DNA of 32,467 nt from Thauera sp. (GTDB lineage: Bacteria > Pseudomonadota > Gammaproteobacteria > Burkholderiales > Rhodocyclaceae), in contig DMCZ01000023.1 of assembly GCA_003446655.1 (NCBI GenBank), positions 14,736-47,202 of the forward strand, written 5' to 3'. Positions within the stretch are counted from its first letter, which is position 1, and every line of letters starts with the position of its first letter. Under the pieces are notes generated by a model. That model made no database searches and had not been told where the DNA came from. It worked only from the letters and a program-made list of their open reading frames with translations. Below are positions 21,577-28,605 of the stretch, one piece after another. A program made the position numbers and the translations under genes.

Positions 21577-24120
21577 TTAAGCCTTCACCACCTTGACCGC
21601 GCACTTCTTGTAGTCGGTCTCTTTCGAGATCGGGCAGGTGGCGTCAAGCGTGAGCTTGTTCACCAGCCGGCCTTCGTCGAAGAAGGGCACGAAGATCAGG
21701 CCGACCGGCGGCTTGTTGCGGCCGCGGGTCTCGAGGCGGGCGACGATCTCGCCGCGCCGCGACACCACCTTGACCGCCATGCCGCGCTGCAGGCCGCGCT
21801 TCTGGGCGTCGTCCGGGTGCATGAAGATCTGCGCCTCGGGGACCGAGCGGTGCAGCTCGGGCACCCGCCGGGTCATCGAGCCGGTGTGCCAGTGCTCCAG
21901 CACGCGGCCGGTGCACAGCCACATGTCGTACTCGGCGTCCGGCATCTCCGGCGGATCCTGGTAGGGCAGCGCGAAGATGACCGCCTTGTTGTCCTTGTAG
22001 CCGTAGAACTTGACGCCCTCGCCGGCCTTGACGTACGGGTCATACCCCTCGCGGAAGCGCCACAGGGTCTCCTTGTTGTCGACCACCGGCCAGCGCAGGC
22101 CGCGCGCCTTGTGATAGACGTCGAAGTAGGCGAGGTCATGGGCGTGGCCGCGGCCAAAGGATGCGTACTCCTCGAACAGGCCCTTCTGCAGGTAATAGCC
22201 GAGTTCCTTCGACTCGTCGTTCATGTAACCCGGAATCGCATGCGCATTGGCCGTCTCGATGTCGGCAAGCGGGAACTTGTTAACCTGGCCGTTGGCGTAG
22301 AGCACGTCATACAGCGTCTTGCCGCGGTATTCGGGCTTCTTCGCGATCAGCTCCTCAGGCCACACGTCCTCGACCTTGAAGCGCTTCGAGAACTGGATGT
22401 ACTGCCACAGGTCAGACTTGGCCTCGCCCGGCGCCGAGACCTGCTGGCGCCAGAACTGCGTACGACGCTCGGCATTGCCGAAGGCGCCTTCCTTCTCAGC
22501 CCACATCGCGCACGGCAGGATCAGGTCAGCCGACAGCGCGGACACAGTCGGGTAGACGTCCGAGACCACCACGAAGGCTTCCGGATTACGCCAGCCCGGG
22601 TAGATCTCGTCATTGACGTTGGGGCCCGCCTGCATGTTGTTGGTGGTGGAGGTCCAGTAGCACTTGATCTTGCCGTCCTTTAACGCACGGCTCTGCGCCA
22701 CGGCGTGGTAGCCGATCTTGGGCGAGATCGTGCCTTCGGGCAGCTTCCAGATCTCTTCGGCATGGTGGCGGTGCGCAGGATTCGTCACCACCATGTCCGC
22801 AGGTAGGCGGTGGGCGAAGGTGCCGACCTCGCGCGCGGTACCGCAGGCCGAGGGCTGGCCGGTGAGCGAGAACGGGCTGTTGCCGGGCTCGGAGATCTTG
22901 CCCACCAGCAGGTGGACGTTGTAGATCATGTTGTTCACCCAGGTGCCGCGGGTGTGCTGATTGAAGCCCATGGTCCAGAACGAGGTGACCTTGCGGTTCG
23001 GGTCGGCGTACTGCTCGGCAAGCTTGAGCAGGCGCTCTTCGGGCACGCCCGAAAGCTTGGACACCTTCTCCAGCGTGTATTCGGACACGAAGGCCGCGAA
23101 GTCCTCAAAGCTGCAGTCCTTGGCGGCGCCGGTGTCGCCCTTGGGCTTGCCGTCGGCCCCCGGATAGCCGTTGCTGGTGGCCTTGGCTTCGAGCGGGTGG
23201 TTCGGGCGCAGGCCGAAACCGATGTCGCCCTCGCCGATCTTGAACTTGACGTTGCGCTCGACGAAGGCCTTGTTGACCTTGCCGCTCTGGATGATGTGGT
23301 TGCAGATGTAGTTGAGGATCGCCAGGTCGGTCTGCGGCACGAAGATCATCGGGTTATCGGCGAGCTCGTACGAGCGGTGCTCGAAGGTCGACAGCACATG
23401 CACCTGGCAGCCTTCCTTGGACAGGCGGCGGTCAGTGATGCGGCTCCACAGGATGGGGTGCATCTCGGCCATGTTCGAACCCCACAACACGACAGTGTCG
23501 GTGTTCTCGATGTCGTCGTAGCAGCCCATCGGCTCGTCGATGCCGAAGGTGCGCATGAAGCCAGCCACCGCCGAAGCCATGCAGTGACGGGCGTTGGGGT
23601 CAAGGTTATTGGTACGGAAGCCTGCCTTCATCAGCTTCGAAGCGGCATAGCCCTCCCATACCGTCCATTGGCCGGAGCCGAACATGGCGACCGAATCCGG
23701 CCCATGCTCCTTGATCGCCTTCTTCCACTTCTCTTCCATGATGTCGAAGGCCTGATCCCAAGAGATCGGCGTGAATTCGCCGTTCTTGTCGTACTGGCCG
23801 TTCTTCATGCGCAGCAGCGGCTTGGTCAGGCGGTCCTCGCCGTACATGATCTTGGACAGGAAATAGCCCTTGATGCAGTTCAGGCCGCGGTTGACCGGCG
23901 AGTCCGGGTCGCCCTGGGTGGCGACGATGCGCCCGTTCTGCACGCCCACGAGCACCGAGCAGCCGGTGCCACAGAAGCGGCAGGCCGCCTTGTCCCAGCG
24001 CACCTTGGTGTTGGCCCCACCCTCCTGCGCCTGCGTCACGACCGGGATGCCGATGCCGGCTGTGGCAGCCGCCGCGGCGATCGCGTTGTTCTTGATGAAT
24101 TCGCGTCGATTCATGCTCAT
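21577..24120 (-). CDS. napA: Periplasmic nitrate reductase catalytic subunit NapA
   Basis: An 847-aa Mo-bis-MGD enzyme that reduces nitrate to nitrite in the periplasm. The Tat signal is NRREFIKNNAIA (4-15). The N-terminal [4Fe-4S] ligands are C47, C50, C54 and C82, with K84 just after as the electron-relay lysine. C180 in NARHCMASAVAGF is the molybdenum ligand, which marks it as nitrate reductase rather than formate dehydrogenase. The C-terminal molybdopterin dinucleotide domain includes GRVLEHWHTGSMTRRVPEL. Length is slightly above E. coli NapA (828). GGAGG lies 6 bases before the ATG at 24120, one base after the napD stop. Confidence 0.98.
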   Translation of the reverse strand: MSMNRREFIKNNAIAAAAATAGIGIPVVTQAQEGGANTKVRWDKAACRFCGTGCSVLVGVQNGRIVATQGDPDSPVNRGLNCIKGYFLSKIMYGEDRLTKPLLRMKNGQYDKNGEFTPISWDQAFDIMEEKWKKAIKEHGPDSVAMFGSGQWTVWEGYAASKLMKAGFRTNNLDPNARHCMASAVAGFMRTFGIDEPMGCYDDIENTDTVVLWGSNMAEMHPILWSRITDRRLSKEGCQVHVLSTFEHRSYELADNPMIFVPQTDLAILNYICNHIIQSGKVNKAFVERNVKFKIGEGDIGFGLRPNHPLEAKATSNGYPGADGKPKGDTGAAKDCSFEDFAAFVSEYTLEKVSKLSGVPEERLLKLAEQYADPNRKVTSFWTMGFNQHTRGTWVNNMIYNVHLLVGKISEPGNSPFSLTGQPSACGTAREVGTFAHRLPADMVVTNPAHRHHAEEIWKLPEGTISPKIGYHAVAQSRALKDGKIKCYWTSTTNNMQAGPNVNDEIYPGWRNPEAFVVVSDVYPTVSALSADLILPCAMWAEKEGAFGNAERRTQFWRQQVSAPGEAKSDLWQYIQFSKRFKVEDVWPEELIAKKPEYRGKTLYDVLYANGQVNKFPLADIETANAHAIPGYMNDESKELGYYLQKGLFEEYASFGRGHAHDLAYFDVYHKARGLRWPVVDNKETLWRFREGYDPYVKAGEGVKFYGYKDNKAVIFALPYQDPPEMPDAEYDMWLCTGRVLEHWHTGSMTRRVPELHRSVPEAQIFMHPDDAQKRGLQRGMAVKVVSRRGEIVARLETRGRNKPPVGLIFVPFFDEGRLVNKLTLDATCPISKETDYKKCAVKVVKA

Positions 24121-24121
24121 T

Positions 24122-24376
24122 TCAGACCTCCGTCAATTCCAGACCAGCATCGGTGTATTCGTAGGCGACCGTCAGTCCCTGCACCTTGGGGGCGAGGTTC
24201 ACCGCCAGGATGGAATCGGTGACCGACCAGCCCGCACCGTCCTCGATGGTGATGACGATGCTGCCCTTCTCGGCGGACGACCCGTGCAGCTCGACGCCTG
24301 GAATCTTCTTCAGGGCATCGATCACGTCCGGGAAGTCAGCGGGGAACGCCCGCACGATCAGACTTGCAATGTTCAT
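24122..24376 (-). CDS. napD: NapA signal-peptide chaperone NapD
   Basis: An 84-aa cytoplasmic chaperone that binds the NapA Tat signal until the cofactor is inserted. The sequence MNIASLIVRAFPADFPDVIDALKKIPGVELHG and GSIVITIEDG fit the NapD ferredoxin-like fold and length. It overlaps napF (ATGA) and ends one base before napA, so stoichiometric coupled translation is likely. Confidence 0.95.
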   Translation of the reverse strand: MNIASLIVRAFPADFPDVIDALKKIPGVELHGSSAEKGSIVITIEDGAGWSVTDSILAVNLAPKVQGLTVAYEYTDAGLELTEV

Positions 24377-24909
24377 GTTTCCCTCTCCGTGGGAATGTTG
24401 TTGTCCGACTGCATCGCGATTGCCCGTGCAGGACAGGGGCCGATGCACGCGCCACAGCCGGTGCAACTGCCTGAATCCAGCAGGGGCTGGGCTACCCCGC
24501 CGAGCCGGGGACGAAAACGGATCGCGCGCTCGGGGCAGGTTTCGCCGCACACCCGGCACTCGACGCCGCGCATGGCCAGGCACTCGGGGCCGATCGCGGC
24601 CACCATGTCCCACGGCGCTGCGTCGGGACCGCCGCGGACAAGGGCCTGGGGTTCACAGCGGCTGACGCAGTCGCCACAGAAGGTGCATTCGCCGCGGCTG
24701 AAGTCGACGCCCGGGAAACCGCCGTCCATGCGAACCAGGATCCCGGTGGGGCAGGCGTCGATGCAGCGGTCGCAGCGGGTGCAACGATCGACGAAAAGCG
24801 CCTCGTCGATTGCCCATGGCGGACGCCGGACGGGCTCGACCGCCCGCCTTCCCATGCGCAGGAAACCCCTGCGGGATGTGGCAATGCGTGCGGACGACTC
24901 GGTAACCAA
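24373..24909 (-). CDS. napF: Ferredoxin-type protein NapF
   Basis: A 178-aa cytoplasmic iron-sulfur protein thought to help NapA maturation. After the SRRGFLRMGRR start it has three ferredoxin motifs: C43/C46/C49/C53, C75/C78/C81/C85 and C149/C152/C155/C159. A further C110/C118/C121/C125 group also occurs in E. coli NapF. The TTG at 24909 is chosen because AGGA lies 7 bases upstream and the predicted transcription start is at 24932. A TTG at 24933 would lie just upstream of that start and has no ribosome site. It is the first gene of napFDAGHBC. Confidence 0.92.
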   Translation of the reverse strand: MVTESSARIATSRRGFLRMGRRAVEPVRRPPWAIDEALFVDRCTRCDRCIDACPTGILVRMDGGFPGVDFSRGECTFCGDCVSRCEPQALVRGGPDAAPWDMVAAIGPECLAMRGVECRVCGETCPERAIRFRPRLGGVAQPLLDSGSCTGCGACIGPCPARAIAMQSDNNIPTERET

Positions 24910-24938
24910 GGGTGTTTCCTGATGAAGCGGCAACCGGA

Positions 24939-24944
24939 ATTAGA
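24939..24944 (-). promoter_or_regulatory. Predicted -10 hexamer of the napF promoter
   Basis: TCTAAT on the minus strand. With the hexamer at -12 to -7, transcription would start at 24932. This leaves a 22-base leader before the napF TTG and puts the FNR-type box exactly at -41.5. No -35 element is needed for a class II FNR-dependent promoter. Confidence 0.6.
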
Positions 24945-24966
24945 GCCCTTCCGCCTCACAAGGTTA

Positions 24967-24980
24967 TTGACCCGGATCAA
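24967..24980 (-). promoter_or_regulatory. FNR/DNR-type box upstream of napF
   Basis: TTGACCCGGATCAA on the plus strand matches TTGAT-N4-ATCAA at 9 of 10 defined positions. Its centre (24973.5) lies 41.5 bp upstream of the start predicted from the -10 hexamer, the canonical class II activator position. It should make nap, and possibly ccm, respond to low oxygen or nitric oxide through FNR or the regulator encoded at 27861. Confidence 0.8.
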
Positions 24981-25041
24981 CTTGCGAAGAAGTCGCAACA
25001 CGCCACCGGACAAGCCGGACGCAGCGCGGCCGGGCTGGCAC

Positions 25042-25686
25042 TCAGCCGCGCATGCGCTCCACGGCCCAGACCGCGGCCTCGACGCGCGAGCGCAGGTCCA
25101 GCTTGCGCAGGATGTGCTTCACGTGGACCTTCACCGTGCCTTCCGCGATGTCGAACTCGCGCCCGATCTGCTTGTTCGACAGACCCGCCGCGATCTTCTC
25201 CAGGATGCGCGTTTCCTGTTCGGTGAGGCCGGCCGCGCCCACCGACTGCGGACGCGACTCGCTGCGCAGCGCCGCGGCGAGCAGGTGGTTGAGTTGCTCG
25301 GGGATCACGATCCGCCCGGCGGCCACCGCCTGCAAGGCCTCGAGCATGGATTCCGGCTCCATGTCCTTGAGCAGGTAGCCATCGACTCCACCACGCAGCG
25401 CAGCGACCACGTCCTCGCCCGAATCGGACACCGTCACCATCACCACGCGCGCCTCGAGGCGCGCGGCACGCAGCCCGCGCAGCACGTCCAGCCCGCTCAC
25501 GTCGCGCATGTTGAGGTCGAGCAGGATCAGGTCGGGTCGCAGCTCGCGGGCCAGCGCCAGCCCCTCGGCGCCGCCGGCCGCCTCGCCGACGAGCTGAAAA
25601 CCCGGGATCATCTGCAGCAGCTGCACCAGCCCGCGGCGAAACAGCGGGTGGTCATCGACGATGAGCACGCGTTGTGTTTCGGTCAT
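25042..25686 (-). CDS. narL: Nitrate/nitrite response regulator NarL
   Basis: A 214-aa NarL/FixJ-type response regulator. The receiver domain (about 6-120) has acidic residues D11 and D12, phosphorylation site D57 in LILLDLNM and K107 in YLLKDME. The LuxR-type HTH (about 148-205) contains LTEQETRILEKIAAGLSNKQIG and VKVHVKHILRKL. The ATG at 25686 overlaps the narX stop (ATGA) and is preceded by AGGAGA. A frame extension upstream is antisense-like noise inside narX. NarL versus NarP cannot be distinguished by eye; the partner gene argues for the NarXL/NarQP pair that controls nap. Confidence 0.93.
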   Translation of the reverse strand: MTETQRVLIVDDHPLFRRGLVQLLQMIPGFQLVGEAAGGAEGLALARELRPDLILLDLNMRDVSGLDVLRGLRAARLEARVVMVTVSDSGEDVVAALRGGVDGYLLKDMEPESMLEALQAVAAGRIVIPEQLNHLLAAALRSESRPQSVGAAGLTEQETRILEKIAAGLSNKQIGREFDIAEGTVKVHVKHILRKLDLRSRVEAAVWAVERMRG

Positions 25687-27602
25687 GCGCGGGTCTCTCC
25701 TAAGTCGCTGCTGCGCCCGTTCACTGCCGGCGCAGGGACGCCCGTGGCGGCCCGGAAGCACACGCAGACGCGCGTGCCGCGGTCGTCCATCGGCGTGATC
25801 TCGATCTTCCCGCCCATGCTCTGCGCGCGCTCGCGCATGATGGCTAGGCCGTGATGGTTGCGGGCATCCTCCGGCGGAGCGCCGATCCCCGTGCCGTCGT
25901 CCTCGACGGTGAGGCGGACCTCGCCATCCGCGCCGCCCTGCAGGCTCACCCGCGCGCGGCTCGCCCGCGCGTGGCGCACCATGTTCGACAGTGCCTCGCG
26001 CACGATCTGCAGCACGTGAACCTCCTGGTTGGGGCTCAGGCGGCAGTGCCCGAGATCGATGTCGAGCGCGATGTCCACGCCGCCCCGCGAGCCGTATTCG
26101 CGCACCGCGTCCTGCACCAGGGTCGGGAGATCGGCCGACAAGCCGAGGCGGAACGATACCAGCAGCTCGCGCAACTGGCGGTAGGCCGCGTTGATGCCCT
26201 CGCGCAGGTCGGCAAGAATGGGCGCCGCCTGTGCATTGCGGGCCGGGTCGGCCAGCACGGGCTGCAGCAGGCTCACCTGGATCTTCATGTACGACAAGGC
26301 CTGCGCGAGCGAATCGTGAAGCTCGCGCGCGATCACCGAGCGCTCCTCCTGCAGCGCCAGCAGGCGCTCCTGCTCGCTGCGCCGCGCGGCGCCAAGCGCC
26401 ATGCCCATATGTCGCGACAGCGCCTCGACGAGCTGGCGCTGCCAGTCCTCGAGGCGAGCGCCGTCGGGCAGGGACAGACGCAGCATGCCGTAATGGTGCT
26501 CGCGGTCACGAAGGGGAAAGCGCAGCAGCCCCGGGCTGTGCAGCGCCACGCCGTCGCCGCCGGACGCCGCACGGCAGGCGGCGCAGGCCTCGTCCCCGCG
26601 CGCGGCACGGTCTGGACACGGCCCGATCGACGACGCCGCCACGGTCGCCGGGCCACCATGGCGCGGCTCGATGCACACGAAGCTGCCCGCCAGGCCGGCC
26701 ACATGGTCGATGTCGCGCAGCGTCGCCTCGTAGGCCTCGACCGCGCTCGGGGATTGATAAAGGCGCGCGATAGCGTGGTAGAGCAGCTCGAGCGAGCGGT
26801 TGCTGCGCTGCAGCTCCGCGGTCTTGTCGGCGACGCGCTGTTCGAGCGAGTGGTAATACTTGGCGAGTTCGTCCGCCATCAGGTTGAACGCATTCCCCAC
26901 GCGCCCGAGCTCATCCTCGCCGGTGTAATCCACCCGCACGCCGAAATCACCGCCCACGATCCGCCGCGCCGCATCGAGCAGTCCGTTGAGCGGCCGCAGC
27001 AGCGCACGATGCAGCATGAAGAGCGCGATGATCACGACCAGCACCGTGACCGCGATGGCAACGCCGAGGATGAAGCGCAGATCATGGATCCGGGTTTCGG
27101 TGTCGTGCTCGAGCACCGCCACCAGGGTGTTGAGCTGGTCGACGAAGGCCTCTACCTCATCCAGCAGCCTCTCCACCTGCTCGACAGGCGGCGGCCCCGA
27201 CTGCCCGCCGAGCGCCTGAATGCGGGGCTTCAGGCTCTGGTGCCAGGAGGCGCTCACACCGCGGTAGGTGGCCGCGAAAAGCTCACCGGGGGCGCGCTCC
27301 GTGAAGCGCATCAGCGCGGGGTGCTCGAGCTGGGCTTCGAAATCGCGCATGGCGGCCGCGACGCGCTCGGTCCCGAGCCGGCCGCTCAAGGCATCGACCG
27401 CGATGAGGTTCGCCACCCGATGCGTGTAACGCCGCAGGCTGCCTGCGATGTTGATCGCGCTCGCGCTGCCGCGCGTGCTCTCGACCACGAGCACCGAGGC
27501 GCTCATGCCCGCCAGGCTGATCAGGGTCAGCGCCAGCAGGGCCACGGCGACCAGCAGCATGATCGAGCGCCGCACCACTGGCCGCGGAATTGCGAAATGC
27601 AT
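25683..27602 (-). CDS. narX: Nitrate/nitrite sensor histidine kinase NarX (NarQ-like P-box)
   Basis: A 639-aa membrane sensor kinase. TM1 lies at about 13-40 and TM2 at about 177-198. The periplasmic domain starts with the nitrate-binding P-box at 46-63, where SAINIAGSLRRYTHR includes R57. HAMP (about 199-251) is followed by a GAF-like central module with cysteines C310, C329, C340 and C343. The HisKA_3 helix carries the phosphorylated H429 in ARELHDSLAQ. The ATPase part has VEDDGTGIG and HHGLAIMRERA. The P-box has INIAGSLR, as I recall for E. coli NarQ, rather than the INKAGSLR of NarX. GGGAGG lies 6-7 bases before the ATG. It is coupled to narL. Confidence 0.93.
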   Translation of the reverse strand: MHFAIPRPVVRRSIMLLVAVALLALTLISLAGMSASVLVVESTRGSASAINIAGSLRRYTHRVANLIAVDALSGRLGTERVAAAMRDFEAQLEHPALMRFTERAPGELFAATYRGVSASWHQSLKPRIQALGGQSGPPPVEQVERLLDEVEAFVDQLNTLVAVLEHDTETRIHDLRFILGVAIAVTVLVVIIALFMLHRALLRPLNGLLDAARRIVGGDFGVRVDYTGEDELGRVGNAFNLMADELAKYYHSLEQRVADKTAELQRSNRSLELLYHAIARLYQSPSAVEAYEATLRDIDHVAGLAGSFVCIEPRHGGPATVAASSIGPCPDRAARGDEACAACRAASGGDGVALHSPGLLRFPLRDREHHYGMLRLSLPDGARLEDWQRQLVEALSRHMGMALGAARRSEQERLLALQEERSVIARELHDSLAQALSYMKIQVSLLQPVLADPARNAQAAPILADLREGINAAYRQLRELLVSFRLGLSADLPTLVQDAVREYGSRGGVDIALDIDLGHCRLSPNQEVHVLQIVREALSNMVRHARASRARVSLQGGADGEVRLTVEDDGTGIGAPPEDARNHHGLAIMRERAQSMGGKIEITPMDDRGTRVCVCFRAATGVPAPAVNGRSSDLGETRA

Positions 27603-27860
27603 CAGCCACCTCCCACCCGACGCGCGACTGGGCCGACAACGTGGACATACCCCCTTCCACGCCGATCGCGCCCCGAAAATCGTGAGTCGCGTTTATTTTC
27701 CAAGAAGAATCAGGACCTTGAAAAAGTTCCCGGATACCTCTTTGGAGGTATGACCCCCTGCACCCGGGACCTTGCCGACGCTGCGCCGCAACGTGCGCGC
27801 CTCAGGTCAGCGGCTAGTCTACAGCCCGTCCGCCGCATCTGGCGCCCGCAGGAGAGTCGC
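27603..27860. promoter_or_regulatory. Divergent narX / Crp-Fnr regulator promoter region
   Basis: This 258-bp gap holds the NarL-type operator listed separately. It also has an A+T-rich patch (about 27690-27730), unusual for this genome, that probably contains the narX promoter. TTCAAG and AAAATA spaced by 17 on the minus strand are a weak candidate. No full FNR box is visible. Confidence 0.5.
27735..27750. promoter_or_regulatory. NarL/NarP-type 7-2-7 operator
   Basis: TACCTCT-TT-GGAGGTA matches the inverted NarL heptamer pair TACYYMT-N2-AKRRGTA at 13 of 14 heptamer positions. It forms part of a perfect ATACCTC/GAGGTAT dyad at 27734-27751. It lies 110 bp upstream of the Crp/Fnr-type gene and 132 bp upstream of narX, so it may control either or both. 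Confidence 0.7.
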
Positions 27861-28559
27861 ATGAGCTGCAGCAAGCCGCCCGCCATTGATACTGGAGATC
27901 TGCTGGCCCACTTCGCGCCCTTCAACATGCTCGACGCTGCCGAGCGCGCGCGCCTCCAGAACCTTGCACGCCCGATCCACGCCGCACGGGGCGAATTGCT
28001 GATCCAGCAGGAAGACTGTCCACGCGGCATCCACCTCGTGCTCGCCGGACGCATCAAATGCTTCGTGCTTTCGCCCTCGGGCGGCGAAAAGATCGTACGC
28101 CTGGCAGATCCCGGCTGTTTCTTCGGCGAGGAGGCTGCGCTCCTCAACCGCCCGCACATCGTCAACGCCCAGGCCATGAGCCCGAGCGAGCTGCTGTTCG
28201 TGCCCACCGGCCTGCTGCGCGAGGCGATGGTCAGCTCCACGCCCTTCTCGGTGTCGATGTCGATGCGCCTGGCGACCGCCAGCTACGATCTGATGTCGAC
28301 GATGCAGGTTCAGTTTCAGCTGAGCGGCACGCAGCGCGTGGCGCATTACCTCACCCGACTGGCACCGGACGATGCCGAGCACTACGAGATCCGCCTCGAC
28401 ATCGACAAGCAGACCATCGCCGCGCAGCTCAACCTCACACCCGAGACCCTGTCCCGCATCCTGTCGCAGCTCACCCGCGAGGGCATGATCCAGCCGCGCG
28501 GTCGGCGCGGCATGGTGCTGAGCAAGCTGTCGCAGCTGCGCGACTGCGCCGCGCACTGA
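27861..28559 (+). CDS. Crp/Fnr family regulator, Dnr/Nnr-like (no FNR Fe-S cysteines)
   Basis: A 232-aa regulator with an N-terminal cyclic-nucleotide-binding-type domain (about 15-130), a dimer helix and a C-terminal winged HTH (about 155-225). The recognition helix TPETLSRIL carries E195, S198 and R199, the set FNR uses to read TTGAT. The N-terminal cysteine cluster of FNR is absent; only scattered C3, C53, C67, C86 and C229 occur. Oxygen sensing by an Fe-S cluster is therefore unlikely, and a DNR/NNR-type NO-responsive role is plausible. AGGAGA at 27850-27855 precedes the ATG by 5 bases. It is divergent from narXL. Confidence 0.9.
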   Translation: MSCSKPPAIDTGDLLAHFAPFNMLDAAERARLQNLARPIHAARGELLIQQEDCPRGIHLVLAGRIKCFVLSPSGGEKIVRLADPGCFFGEEAALLNRPHIVNAQAMSPSELLFVPTGLLREAMVSSTPFSVSMSMRLATASYDLMSTMQVQFQLSGTQRVAHYLTRLAPDDAEHYEIRLDIDKQTIAAQLNLTPETLSRILSQLTREGMIQPRGRRGMVLSKLSQLRDCAAH

Positions 28560-28605
28560 CCCGCTTCTGCTGAGCTGCGAGCCTGCGCGGCGTCGAACGG
28601 AGGCC

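Noticed and set aside
22810..24222. Long plus-strand open frame opposite napA
   Set aside because: Composition is biased (Ala/Gly/Val/Arg/His-rich) as expected from the complement of GC-rich codons; napA is certain on the minus strand.
27649..27655. Single NarL-like heptamer TACCCCC
   Set aside because: Lone heptamer with a mismatch at the last base; too short to support alone.
25851..27860. A very long plus-strand open frame running antisense to narX and continuing in frame into the Crp/Fnr-type gene
   Set aside because: It is a by-product of high GC. The antisense part has no family similarity, narX on the other strand is clearly real, and the regulator has its own AGGAGA and ATG at 27861.
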